DNA from: an uncultured SAR116 cluster alpha proteobacterium | GTDB lineage: Bacteria; Pseudomonadota; Alphaproteobacteria; Puniceispirillales; Marisalimonadaceae | Length of the DNA stretch: 64,000 nucleotides | Direction: 5' to 3' | Assembly: GCA_902550555.1 (NCBI GenBank) | Contig: CACCZR010000004.1 | Location: forward strand, 54,516 to 118,515 | Part shown: positions 38,712 through 48,039 of the stretch, in pieces | Layout of the letters: each line of letters begins with the position of its first letter | Position numbering within the stretch: position 1 is the first letter of the stretch | Program-made: the position numbers and the translations under genes | Notes under the pieces: model-generated | What the model saw: the letters and a program-made list of their open reading frames with translations, nothing else | Told to the model about the DNA's origin: nothing | Databases searched by the model: none

Positions 38712-40451
38712 TCATTTTTTCAGATCATCGAGTATTTGATAACTTAAATATTTTGAAAAAATTCTACATTGAGCAAGACTACCTGCAATGAACCATAATC
38801 CCTTCTGTTTTGTTTTGACAAACATATTATTTAGTTCTTGCTTTTTAATATCAAAATTCCAAATCTTGCCTACTTTACTCGCAACTCTTTTACCAAATAA
38901 TTTTTCAACCATAAATTCTTGGCCTTTATAGCCAGTTGCAAATACAAATGAATCAAAACTATAATTTTCTGAATTTAGTTGAATGCCGTCACTATTAAAT
39001 TTTTCAATATCAGAAAATTGTATTAACTTAATTTTTTTATCGGCTATTAGATTGGATGCTCCAACGTTAAAATAATAGCCACCCCCTCTAGTTAAATATT
39101 TAAACTGCCATCCCGTTCCATCTTCTCCATAATCTAATCTAAGACCTATCTCTTCTAGTTTTTTTAACAATTCATAATCAATTTTTTTTGATTTTTGAGT
39201 TAACAACTGATGTGTTTTTTTTAAAACACTCAATGGACTTGAAATTGCTATTAAGTCACAATCCTCAGTTGATGGTCCCTCTTGATATAACTCATAAGGA
39301 AGTTGTGCACTTGGTTCTAAATTGACAATCATTGTTGGAGATCTTTGAACCATGGTTACATTAGCACCATTAGAATATAAATCTTGTGAAACATCATGCG
39401 CACTAGTCCCAGTTCCGAAGACTAAAACATTTTTATTTTCATAAAGTTTCCCACTTTTAAAAAAACCTGAATGAACTTTTTCACCATGAAAATTTTCAAT
39501 ACCATCTATTTTTGGCATTTGTGGGATAGAGCTAACTCCTATTGCCATTATGATATGTTTTGGCTTTAATTGTTTTATATCTCCATTTGATTTTTTTACT
39601 TTTACATTCCAATTTTCTTTATCATCTAGAAATTCTGCTGATATAAATTCTGTATTTTTCCAAACATTTAATTCTAAACTTTCAACATAATATTCAAACC
39701 AACCAGCCAATTTATCTTTTGGGATATATGTTGGCCAGGTTTTAGGAAATGGCATATAAGGCAAATGATTAACTTGTGTTTGATTATGTAATGTTAATGA
39801 ATGATATCTTTTTCTCCAATTATCTCCAATTCTCTCATGCTTATCTATCACAAGAGTATCAATATTCAATTGTTTCAACCTTGATGCGATTGACAATCCA
39901 GCTTGACCACAACCAACAACTAATACTGTTGGTTCCCTGTCAGAATATGAGCTTTCAAAATTTCTTATATCAAGCCAATTAGGAGCTTTGAAATCTCTAA
40001 CTGATGATATCTTCTCTTTTTTATTTTTAATTTCAATATCTCTTAAAGAAGTTGAAATAGACCAACATTTAAATTTCTTTGGTTCTTCTGATGAGGGCCT
40101 AAGTCTCAGAACTCCTTCACCTAAACCTTTAGAAACTTTAAAAGAAAAAATAATTTCAATTACATTTTCACCTGCCCTCATAACTTCTCTTGGAGGAGTT
40201 CTGTTTTGATCTATTTTAAAATTTTTAGCCTGACTAATATGAGAAAATTTTATTAGATCATTATAAAAACTTTTAATCTCTGAAAAAGTAATAATATCTC
40301 CAGTTAATGAAACTAGATCCCTCCAGTGAGAGTCTTCATGAAAAATATTCAGGGCATGTTCTAGTGATTGGTTACTTGAAATTAAATCATTAAAATCTGT
40401 AAACCAATTACGAGCTATATTTTCAATATCGATATTATTAAAATCTAACAT
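38712..40451 (-). CDS. Flavin-containing monooxygenase-like protein with N-terminal NTF2-like domain
   Basis: A 579-residue flavoprotein. Residues 1-~140 resemble an NTF2/SnoaL-like domain (FHEDSHWRDLVSLTGDI at 37-53). The rest is a FAD/NAD(P)-binding monooxygenase core of the COG2072 type: GCGQAG (180-185) for FAD, HERIGDNWRKRYHSLTLHN, then a second Rossmann motif VFGTGTSAHDV for NADPH, and FATGYKGQ near the end. Enzymes with this layout oxygenate amines, sulfides, ketones or indole-pyruvate-type acids; the substrate is unknown. It is monocistronic, 91 bases upstream of plcP's first usable codon on the same strand side, and divergent from the hydratase gene at 40523. Confidence 0.82.
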   Translation of the reverse strand: MLDFNNIDIENIARNWFTDFNDLISSNQSLEHALNIFHEDSHWRDLVSLTGDIITFSEIKSFYNDLIKFSHISQAKNFKIDQNRTPPREVMRAGENVIEIIFSFKVSKGLGEGVLRLRPSSEEPKKFKCWSISTSLRDIEIKNKKEKISSVRDFKAPNWLDIRNFESSYSDREPTVLVVGCGQAGLSIASRLKQLNIDTLVIDKHERIGDNWRKRYHSLTLHNQTQVNHLPYMPFPKTWPTYIPKDKLAGWFEYYVESLELNVWKNTEFISAEFLDDKENWNVKVKKSNGDIKQLKPKHIIMAIGVSSIPQMPKIDGIENFHGEKVHSGFFKSGKLYENKNVLVFGTGTSAHDVSQDLYSNGANVTMVQRSPTMIVNLEPSAQLPYELYQEGPSTEDCDLIAISSPLSVLKKTHQLLTQKSKKIDYELLKKLEEIGLRLDYGEDGTGWQFKYLTRGGGYYFNVGASNLIADKKIKLIQFSDIEKFNSDGIQLNSENYSFDSFVFATGYKGQEFMVEKLFGKRVASKVGKIWNFDIKKQELNNMFVKTKQKGLWFIAGSLAQCRIFSKYLSYQILDDLKK

Positions 40452-40522
40452 TCAATTGCCTCTTATAAAATATAAGTTAAGATAAACTATATTCTATTTC
40501 AATAATTAAAAGGGCTTTCAAT

Positions 40523-41296
40523 ATGAATAACTCACTAAGGATTGCGAATCACCTTGTTAAGGAACATAGAAATAAAATTAATTTTAAAATATTACCAACG
40601 GATCTTTTGCCATTAAATATGGATGAAGCGTATTTAGCTCAACAATCATTTCACGAACAATCTGGAAGAGGCGAACTTGGTGGACATAAAATTGCTCTTG
40701 CATCAAAAGTACAACAAGAATTATGTGGAATAGATCATCCCATTGCAGGTGGGATATTTAAAAATGAAATTTTTAATTCACCACATAATATTGAAATTCA
40801 AAATTACCATGGACTTGGTTTGGAATTTGAATTAGCGATGGAAATTTCTAGCGACTTAGATGAAAGCATTGGAAAATTAAATGAAAATAACGTTAAAAAT
40901 TATATTTCGAATATTTATACAGCTTTTGAATTAATCATTGATAGAAATGCAGATTATAGCAAAATTAACGCACTTACTATGACAGCAGATAATGTATGGT
41001 GTGGGGGTGTGGTTTTAGGGAATAAAATTAATGATTGGGAAAATTTAGATTTTAATTCATTACAATCAACCTTATTATGGAATGATGAAGAACCTCAAAA
41101 AGCTTTTATAAAAGATGCTACCCCATTTAGAACATTGGCCTGGGTTATTAATGTAAGACTCTCACAAAATATAAACATACCGATTGGAAGTAAAATTATA
41201 ACAGGTAGTGTAATTAAAACTAGAGCCCCAAAAAAAGGTGATCATATAATTTATAAAATTGATAGTTTGTCGCAAGTAGAAGTAAAAATAGTTTAG
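40523..41296 (+). CDS. 2-Keto-4-pentenoate hydratase-like (MhpD-type) protein
   Basis: A 257-residue member of the hydratase/decarboxylase branch of the FAH superfamily. GGHKIALASKVQQELCGID (~53-71), the acidic metal-binding segment LGLEFELAMEI (~97-107), AFELIIDRN (~133-141) and TADNVWCGGVVLG (~152-164) are typical. Such enzymes hydrate 2-hydroxypenta-2,4-dienoate or decarboxylate oxalocrotonate at the end of meta-cleavage routes, but no meta-cleavage genes surround it. It could act on another 2-oxo-alkenoate. Its stop overlaps that of the convergent TSUP gene (TTAG). Confidence 0.75.
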   Translation: MNNSLRIANHLVKEHRNKINFKILPTDLLPLNMDEAYLAQQSFHEQSGRGELGGHKIALASKVQQELCGIDHPIAGGIFKNEIFNSPHNIEIQNYHGLGLEFELAMEISSDLDESIGKLNENNVKNYISNIYTAFELIIDRNADYSKINALTMTADNVWCGGVVLGNKINDWENLDFNSLQSTLLWNDEEPQKAFIKDATPFRTLAWVINVRLSQNINIPIGSKIITGSVIKTRAPKKGDHIIYKIDSLSQVEVKIV

Positions 41297-42045
41297 ATAA
41301 TCGAATCTGAAATCATTTTTAAAGCAACAAAAGTAAAGAAGCCAAGTAATAATTTTTTGAATAATTCTTTTTGAATTTTTCCCCGAATTTTTTCACCAAT
41401 GTAAAATCCAAGTAACGCAAAAATAGCGCCTGCTATTCCAAATTTGAACATATTGATTGTTATAACATCAGTTGAAAAGTATCCTAAAAATACAGGAAAA
41501 CATCCCATTAAAATAAAAAAACCACTTGCATCTACAAATTGCTTTGGAGATACGTCCTTAATAAACAAGTAAATTGTTATAGGCAAAGCCCATAATGAAG
41601 TTACTCCCCCTATTAAACCAGACAAACCTCCGAATACTATCTGAAGTTTCTTATCACCCATGGTGATATTTTTAAAACTAAAAGAAAAAGAATTCGTTAT
41701 AACAAATAATAACACCATAGAACCAAATAAAATGCTTACTGCTTGATTTCCAATCTCTACTGCAAAAAAAGATGAAAAAAGTAAAAAAACAATTATTGAG
41801 ATTACAAAATACTTATATTCTTTAATAATTTTTAAATGATTATCCGCTCTATAGAATTGCCAAAGATTTGAAATTAACATTGGAATAAGATTAAGGCCAA
41901 GAGCAGTTATTGGATTTACAAAAAAACATAAAATTGCCATTCCAGTAGTTGGTAAACCAATTCCTATTATTCCTTTTATTATACCTGCAAAAAAATAAGT
42001 AGCAGACATAATATATAATAATTCTTGATAATTGATACTTTCCAA
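41293..42045 (-). CDS. TSUP (TauE/SafE)-family membrane transporter
   Basis: A 250-residue polytopic membrane protein with about eight hydrophobic segments. FAGIIKGIIGIGLPTTGMAI (~18-37) and GLSGLIGGVTSLWALPI (~140-156) are the two internally repeated TSUP motifs. The family moves sulfite, sulfoacetate, taurine-related or other organic anions; the substrate is not readable here. It begins 24 bases before ppx on the same strand and may be co-transcribed downstream of ppk-ppx, though a functional tie is not evident. Confidence 0.8.
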   Translation of the reverse strand: MESINYQELLYIMSATYFFAGIIKGIIGIGLPTTGMAILCFFVNPITALGLNLIPMLISNLWQFYRADNHLKIIKEYKYFVISIIVFLLFSSFFAVEIGNQAVSILFGSMVLLFVITNSFSFSFKNITMGDKKLQIVFGGLSGLIGGVTSLWALPITIYLFIKDVSPKQFVDASGFFILMGCFPVFLGYFSTDVITINMFKFGIAGAIFALLGFYIGEKIRGKIQKELFKKLLLGFFTFVALKMISDSII

Positions 42046-42069
42046 ATCTACCTCAAATTTTTTATAAAA

Positions 42070-43551
42070 TTAATAACATTGTTCATCAAAAAAAACTTCA
42101 TATTTTAAATTACAAGAATTTGCGAAAGCTTCTAATCTTCGTTCAGCATTTGAATCAAAAAGAATTTTTGCCTTTGAGTTTAACTTACATATAAGAGTTT
42201 TATTTTTTGAATTTAAATGCATTCCATCTAAATTCTTTGGATTTCCTGCACTAAATGTGTATAAAAATCTAAGCCCTATTCCAACGGCAAAAGCAGTTTC
42301 TTTTTCATCTTCAGATAACAAATTCAAAAGCTTTTTTGACATTAATTTTTTATCTTTCAATCCAACATATCTATGAAAAATAGTCTGCGCTAACCAAATA
42401 CGTTCATTATGAAGTAGATTTTTCAATGGTAAGGATAATATTCTATCTGCGGCAATTATTCCTCTTAAATCTGATAACTCGTTCCAAGAAATATCAGATA
42501 ATTGGCAAGCTAACTTTATTAATCTTTTAAATTTTCGATCTATTAAATTTTCTAGAAATGGATCAAGAATCTTTTTTATGGTATTTTGCATTCCACTAAA
42601 TCTTTGATTTTTAGTAAAATATTTTATATTTGATGATTTATCTGGATTTATTATTTTAGATGGATTTATTTCAGACACAATTCCATCTCTAATACTTGTT
42701 CCACAAATTATAACTTTTTTTGGATCACATAATAAAATTAAATTTTGCATTATATTTGCTGCATTTTTAATTGTTGGCATACGATTTTGAGGAATGCCTG
42801 GAAATTTATTTTTTGCTTCTATCATTTTGTCTAAAAGCATTACTGAAGTTTCAGTGTTTATAGATAAACCATGAATTAGATAAAGAGGGTAACTTGTATT
42901 TTTAATAAATGCAGAACCTAAACTTCTAAAACTTCCACCTGTCCCATATAATTTAAGATTTTTTGATTTCTCTAACCATTTTACTGATTCTAAAAGTTGA
43001 AGAACTTCTTTTTGATCCACAGGCACTAAGTGTCCAATATCTAAACTCACTAGTTTTTTTATTTTGCCTTTACTTATTAAAATTAATTCTAAACTACCTC
43101 CACCTAAGTCAGCAATTATTCCATTCTTAACAGGAAAATTACTTAATAATCCAAGTGCAGCTAATTCAGCTTCTTGATTTTTTGTTAATATTCTTATTTT
43201 AGATGAAAGAATTTTTTCTGCAGGTAAAATAAACTCCTTATTATTTTTTGCATTTCTTACTGCTGCAGTTGCAACTGGAATCACATGTTTCACTTCCATA
43301 TTTTTAATAATTATTGAAAATCTTTGTAATGCTTTCAAAGCTCTAGAAATTGAGTTAACTGATAAATTATTTGTTTTATGAATTTTTTCACCTAATCTGC
43401 AATTTATTCTTTCATTGAAGAGTGGATACGGATATTTTCCAGAATCAGGATATATAACGAGCCTTACTGAATTAGAACCAATATCAATGATAGCGATCTT
43501 TGACTTTTTTAATTTTATTTTAAGAATTTGAGATGTTTTTTTGAAGGACAT
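42070..43551 (-). CDS. ppx: Exopolyphosphatase (Ppx/GppA family)
   Basis: A 493-residue ASKHA-fold phosphatase. AIIDIGSNSVRLVIY (~20-34) and GIIADLGGGSLELILIS (~145-161) are the phosphate loops of the Ppx/GppA family, and the C-terminal half (from ~315) is the helical HD-like domain of long Ppx. It removes terminal phosphate from polyphosphate or converts pppGpp. It overlaps ppk by one base, so the pair forms one unit controlling polyphosphate storage. ppk-ppx pairing is common in proteobacteria. Confidence 0.9.
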   Translation of the reverse strand: MSFKKTSQILKIKLKKSKIAIIDIGSNSVRLVIYPDSGKYPYPLFNERINCRLGEKIHKTNNLSVNSISRALKALQRFSIIIKNMEVKHVIPVATAAVRNAKNNKEFILPAEKILSSKIRILTKNQEAELAALGLLSNFPVKNGIIADLGGGSLELILISKGKIKKLVSLDIGHLVPVDQKEVLQLLESVKWLEKSKNLKLYGTGGSFRSLGSAFIKNTSYPLYLIHGLSINTETSVMLLDKMIEAKNKFPGIPQNRMPTIKNAANIMQNLILLCDPKKVIICGTSIRDGIVSEINPSKIINPDKSSNIKYFTKNQRFSGMQNTIKKILDPFLENLIDRKFKRLIKLACQLSDISWNELSDLRGIIAADRILSLPLKNLLHNERIWLAQTIFHRYVGLKDKKLMSKKLLNLLSEDEKETAFAVGIGLRFLYTFSAGNPKNLDGMHLNSKNKTLICKLNSKAKILFDSNAERRLEAFANSCNLKYEVFFDEQCY

Positions 43552-45671
43552 TAAGAGATTTTAACTTTGGATAAAGATCCTTGACCAGATAAACTTGGAT
43601 TTTCCATAAAATAAGAATGTGAACAAAAATTTAGTTTATTGTTTAATTTAACATATTCTCCACTCTGTTCAAGCAACCATGAATTTCTTACATCATTTAT
43701 TAGTGCAGGAAGCACTTGAGTTAGAATCTGGCTCCGAACAGTTTCATTTTTTAAAGGTACAAATGCTTCTACTCTTGTATATAAATTACGAGGCATCATA
43801 TCTGCAGAAGATATATATACATCATTTTTATTAGATTGAAACTCTCCACCATTTGCAAAAACATAAATTCTTCCATGCTCTAGAAATCTTCCAATTATTG
43901 ATTTAACTGTTATATTTTCAGATAGTCCTTTTACATTTGGTTTTAGACAACAAATACCTCGTACAAACAAATTTATCTTCACTCCAGCTTTTGAAGCTTC
44001 ATAAAGTTTTTCAATTAACTTAGTGTCTACAATCGCATTACATTTAATCCAAATACCTGAGGGTAAATTTTTCTTTGCGAAATTAATTTCATTTTCTATT
44101 TTTTCAATCAACCAATTGAATGAGGAATTAGGTGAAATTATCAAATCTTTCATAACTTTTGGCTGAATATGACTTGTTAAAAAATTAAATACCATCATTG
44201 CGTCATTACAAATATTTTTGTCTGTCGTGAAAAAAGAAAAGTCCGTATATATTTTTGCAGTTGATGGATGATAATTGCCAGTACCACAATGTGCATATGA
44301 TATAAGTTTATTATTTTCTTTTCTTGTGATTAAAGAAAGTTTTGAATGGACTTTAAGATCAACCAGTCCATAGGCAACTTGAACGCCAGCTTTTTCTAAT
44401 ACTCTGGCGAGCTGAACATTATTTTCTTCATCAAAACGTGCCTTTAATTCTATAATTGCTATAACAGTTTTACCTTTTTCAGCAGCTTTTACCAAAGCTT
44501 CAACAATTGGAGATGAAGGGGTTGTCCTATATAATGTTTGCCTAATTGTAAGAACATTTTTATCTTCAGCCGCTTGATTTAAAAAATTGACAACTACATC
44601 AAAAGTTTCAAAGGGATGATGGATGATTATATCTTTATTTCTTATAGCCAAAAAACAATCTCCCTTAAAATCATAAATCCTTTGAGGAAATCTAGGCTTA
44701 TAGGCTTTATAAAAAAAAGAACTATCAAAATAATTAAATAATTCTTTATAATTGTCCAAGTCTATAAATTGATCAGTAACATAAATTCTAGATTTATTTA
44801 TGTTGAATTCTCTTTCTAAAAATTTCTGAGTAGTAGAAGAAAGGTTACTTGAAACTTCTAAGGATACAACATCACCTCTTCGTCGTGCTCTTAATGCTGC
44901 TTCAAATTCATCAATTAAATCATCTGCTTCATCATCGATTTCTATTTCTGAGTCTCTTAAAACTCTGAACATTCCAAAGTTTTTTAATTTATGATTTGGG
45001 TAAATTTTATCAATAAATCTTGTAATTAAATCTTCAAGAAAAATATATTTATGTTCCTCGCCTGGGAGCCTGATAAATCTATTAAGGTTTTTTGGAAGTA
45101 ATATCACGGAATTTATCTCTTTATTTTTCCCATATGACATTTCTATAAATAATCCCTTACCTTGATTTTGTATAAAAGGAAAAGGATGAGCAGGATCAAG
45201 TGTTGTGGGAGCTATAAGTGGTAAAATGTTTTCTTCATAATATTTTTCAACCCACTCATTTTCTTTTTGTGATAAGTTTTCTATTTTATAAAATTTAATT
45301 TTGATATTTTTTAGTTCATCAATTAATTTTTCTAAAAGTATATTTTGAGTAGACTTCAGTTTTCTAATCGTACTTAGTATTTCGGTCATCAAAGTATCAA
45401 TGCGCTTTCCAGTAAATGGAATGATTTCATATTTTCTTGTCATTAATTGGTAAAGGCCAGCAACTCTTACCATAAAAAATTCATCTAAATTAGTTGCACT
45501 AATTGTTAAAAATCTTAGTCTTTCTCCAATTGGAATAGTATTATCAAAACCAGTTTTTAAAACTCTTTCGTTAAAAGATAACCAACTCAATTCTCTATCA
45601 AAAAAGATTTCTTTTTTACCTAAATAATCTAATTTTTGTGTTGATAAATTATTTGTCAGTTTTGTCTCCAT
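43551..45671 (-). CDS. ppk: Polyphosphate kinase 1
   Basis: A 706-residue PPK1, transferring the ATP gamma-phosphate to polyphosphate. FDRELSWLSFNERVL (~24-38) starts the N domain, RFPQRIYDF and KDIIIHHPFETFD lead to the catalytic domain, and ISYAHCGTGNYHP (~435-447) bears the phosphorylated His. The C2 domain holds SSADMMPRNLYTRVE. Full length and intact. It is followed directly by ppx; a 99-base AT-rich spacer upstream holds no recognisable Pho box. Confidence 0.95.
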   Translation of the reverse strand: METKLTNNLSTQKLDYLGKKEIFFDRELSWLSFNERVLKTGFDNTIPIGERLRFLTISATNLDEFFMVRVAGLYQLMTRKYEIIPFTGKRIDTLMTEILSTIRKLKSTQNILLEKLIDELKNIKIKFYKIENLSQKENEWVEKYYEENILPLIAPTTLDPAHPFPFIQNQGKGLFIEMSYGKNKEINSVILLPKNLNRFIRLPGEEHKYIFLEDLITRFIDKIYPNHKLKNFGMFRVLRDSEIEIDDEADDLIDEFEAALRARRRGDVVSLEVSSNLSSTTQKFLEREFNINKSRIYVTDQFIDLDNYKELFNYFDSSFFYKAYKPRFPQRIYDFKGDCFLAIRNKDIIIHHPFETFDVVVNFLNQAAEDKNVLTIRQTLYRTTPSSPIVEALVKAAEKGKTVIAIIELKARFDEENNVQLARVLEKAGVQVAYGLVDLKVHSKLSLITRKENNKLISYAHCGTGNYHPSTAKIYTDFSFFTTDKNICNDAMMVFNFLTSHIQPKVMKDLIISPNSSFNWLIEKIENEINFAKKNLPSGIWIKCNAIVDTKLIEKLYEASKAGVKINLFVRGICCLKPNVKGLSENITVKSIIGRFLEHGRIYVFANGGEFQSNKNDVYISSADMMPRNLYTRVEAFVPLKNETVRSQILTQVLPALINDVRNSWLLEQSGEYVKLNNKLNFCSHSYFMENPSLSGQGSLSKVKIS

Positions 45672-45770
45672 AAAAAAAAATTAAATCCAATGAATTATTT
45701 AACTTAATTTCATCCATAATTCACGAATTTAATTTAATTTAATATTTAGTTTAAATTTGTTACCAAAATA

Positions 45771-46532
45771 TTACATAAATTTTCCTGCTGTCCACCCACC
45801 GTCAACTGTTAGAATTGATCCTGTACAAAAAGTTGATTCATCACTTGCTAAAAATCTAACTGCATTTGATACTTCTTCAGGTTCACCCACCCTATTCATA
45901 GCATGAATACCATTAATTTTTTCAGCTACTACTTTGTCTTGAAAATATCTTTCTGTTAAAGGAGTTCTTATAACACCAGGAGCGACAGCATTAACTCTAA
46001 TTTTATATTCTGCTAAATCCATAGCCAATTGCTTAGTCAACCCAACTGTAGCATGTTTTGAAGTTGTATAAGCACATCTCGAATTCGCTGCAACAATACC
46101 CAAGGTGGAAGCAGTGATAACAATATTTCCTTTTTTATTATGTTTAACGCAATTTTTTGCAAACGTTTGAGCAGATAAAAATACCCCATTTATATTTACA
46201 TCAATGACTTTTTTCCACTCTTCAAATTCTAAATCTAACATTGGAGTTATTTCTCGAATGCCAGCATTACAAAAAACAATGTCACAAACTCCATGTTTTT
46301 CGTTTAAAGTTTCAAATACATTTTTTGTTTGATCTAAATCTGTTACGTCTAATTGGAATGGTTCTGCAATACCTCCATTGCTAATTATTTGATTAGATAA
46401 TTTTTTTGCCATCTCAAAGTCAATGTCAGTAACTGCCACAATTGCACCCTCATTGCCAAAATCTAATGCAGTTTTAAAACCTATACCACCAGCTGAGCCA
46501 GTAATTAATACTATTTTATCTTTAAATCTCAT
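45771..46532 (-). CDS. Short-chain dehydrogenase/reductase
   Basis: A 253-residue classical SDR. ITGSAGGIGFKTA (~10-22) is the cofactor loop, with Asp following in the second strand (AVTDIDF) pointing to NAD preference. CNAGI, the catalytic Ser in TASTLG, and YTTSKHA (~155-161) with Tyr and Lys are all present, and VAPGVIRTPL follows. The substrate is unknown. It is divergent from the ridA-like gene at 46597 across 64 bases. Confidence 0.87.
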   Translation of the reverse strand: MRFKDKIVLITGSAGGIGFKTALDFGNEGAIVAVTDIDFEMAKKLSNQIISNGGIAEPFQLDVTDLDQTKNVFETLNEKHGVCDIVFCNAGIREITPMLDLEFEEWKKVIDVNINGVFLSAQTFAKNCVKHNKKGNIVITASTLGIVAANSRCAYTTSKHATVGLTKQLAMDLAEYKIRVNAVAPGVIRTPLTERYFQDKVVAEKINGIHAMNRVGEPEEVSNAVRFLASDESTFCTGSILTVDGGWTAGKFM

Positions 46533-46596
46533 ATGCTAATCCTCACTATTTATAATATTTTACAATTAATTTAAAAAAAAACTACAGGAGTTATTT

Positions 46597-46983
46597 ATGA
46601 TTGAGCATTTAATATTTTCAGATGGACCCAAAAGAGTTGGACCATTTAGTCATGCTGTAAAATCAGATAATTATTTGTTTGTAACTGGACAAATGCCTAC
46701 TTTAAAAGATAATCCAAGCAAATTAATATCTTACGATATAAAAGACCAAACTCATCAAGTTCTTAAAAATTTATCCACTGTACTTAAGAAATCAAATGTT
46801 CCTTGGGAAAACATTGTGTTTGTGAGAATTTATTTGGTTAACTTTCAAGATTTTGATATCGTTAACAAAATATATGAAACTTACTTTTCTGAAGATAAAT
46901 TACCCGCAAGAACATGTATTGGTGTAACAGGGCTAGCAGTTGGCGCATCAATAGAAATTGATTTAATAGCTAAAATTAAATGA
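46597..46983 (+). CDS. RidA-family deaminase
   Basis: A 128-residue YjgF/YER057c/UK114 protein. GPFSHAVKSDNYLFVTGQMP (~17-36) is the conserved N-terminal part, and the key Arg is in PARTCIGVTGLAVGASIEID (~106-125). RidA proteins hydrolyse reactive enamines and imines made by PLP enzymes or amino acid oxidases, and some take part in specific catabolic routes. AGGAG lies upstream of the ATG. It heads a small unit with AzlC and AzlD genes, 12 bases apart, perhaps tied to branched-chain amino acid balance. Confidence 0.87.
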   Translation: MIEHLIFSDGPKRVGPFSHAVKSDNYLFVTGQMPTLKDNPSKLISYDIKDQTHQVLKNLSTVLKKSNVPWENIVFVRIYLVNFQDFDIVNKIYETYFSEDKLPARTCIGVTGLAVGASIEIDLIAKIK

Positions 46984-46995
46984 TGAAAAATAATA

Positions 46996-47691
46996 ATGAA
47001 AATTGCATTTAAAAATGGTTTAAAAAAAGGATTTGGCCTTCCAGGGTTTGCAATGGGATCTGCAATGATTGGCTTTGGAGCATTAGCATTTGAGTCAAAT
47101 TTAGATTTTTTAGTTGCAATTGCATCTATGTTATTTTTATGGAGTATGCCAGCAATGATCTTGTTTGTAACTTTAATTTCATCTGGAGCCTCACTAATTT
47201 TAATGTTTACAAGCATTTTTTTAGCTAATGTAAGAACTCTGTTCATGGTTCTTTCTGCATTCTTAAATATGAAAGTAAATTCAAAAAATATTTCATTTTA
47301 TGACAAAATTTTTTGGGCACAATGGGTAAGTCCAACTGGCTGGACTTTAATAGCTACAAATCCCGACAAAATTTCAAAAAATGATCTTTATTCAAATTTT
47401 AAAGGGATAGCCATAGGTCTCGTTGTAATGTGCTTTTTTGGTCTATCAATCGGTTATTTTATATTTGGAAACTTATCAAAAGAATTAATTTCAATTCCAA
47501 TTTTTTTCATACCACTTTATTTGATCATTTTAATGCTAAATGCAAAAGAAAGAATATATATCATTACTATAATTTCTAGCGCAGTATTTTTAATCTTATT
47601 ATATCCAATTATTGATAATTGGAGCATTTTATTGTCTGGAATATTATCTGCAATTCCAGGCTATATATCAGAAAAATATTTTAAATCATGA
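46996..47691 (+). CDS. AzlC-family amino acid exporter subunit
   Basis: A 231-residue inner-membrane protein with several hydrophobic segments. GLPGFAMGSAMIGFGALAFE (~14-33) and a region with LANVRTLFMVLSAFLNMK (~75-92) are the AzlC signatures. With AzlD-type partners these proteins form branched-chain (or other) amino acid exporters. It overlaps the AzlD-like gene by four bases and follows the RidA gene by 12. Confidence 0.82.
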   Translation: MKIAFKNGLKKGFGLPGFAMGSAMIGFGALAFESNLDFLVAIASMLFLWSMPAMILFVTLISSGASLILMFTSIFLANVRTLFMVLSAFLNMKVNSKNISFYDKIFWAQWVSPTGWTLIATNPDKISKNDLYSNFKGIAIGLVVMCFFGLSIGYFIFGNLSKELISIPIFFIPLYLIILMLNAKERIYIITIISSAVFLILLYPIIDNWSILLSGILSAIPGYISEKYFKS

Positions 47692-48038
47692 ATATTACAT
47701 TATTTGACCAAAACACCTTAGTGTTATTATTTGTTGCCTTTTTAGGAGTTTTTATTTGGAGATATCTAGGTGTAATATATTCAAAAAAAATTGAAAATGA
47801 ATCTATAGCAGCTAAAACCGTAAACTCAATTGCCTATGGAATGACAACTGCTATAGTCTGCAAAATAGTTTTCTTTCCTGATAATGCACTAAACTTAATA
47901 CCAACAATGGATAGAATAATTCCTTTTTTTATAGGAATTAGTGTTTTTTTATTTTTCTCTAGAAATACAAATCTTGGACTTTTAGCAGGTATAAGTAGTT
48001 TTTCTATTTTTATAATATTTAGAAATTATCTGATTTAA
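47688..48038 (+). CDS. AzlD-family amino acid exporter subunit
   Basis: A 116-residue hydrophobic protein with four predicted membrane helices, the expected size and layout of AzlD. The pairing with AzlC by a four-base ATGA overlap supports the call more than any single motif. The WRYLGVIYSKKI stretch (~23-34) fits the positively charged loop after helix 1. Its stop lies one base from the stop of the convergent acyl-CoA dehydrogenase gene. Confidence 0.75.
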   Translation: MNITLFDQNTLVLLFVAFLGVFIWRYLGVIYSKKIENESIAAKTVNSIAYGMTTAIVCKIVFFPDNALNLIPTMDRIIPFFIGISVFLFFSRNTNLGLLAGISSFSIFIIFRNYLI

Positions 48039-48039
48039 T

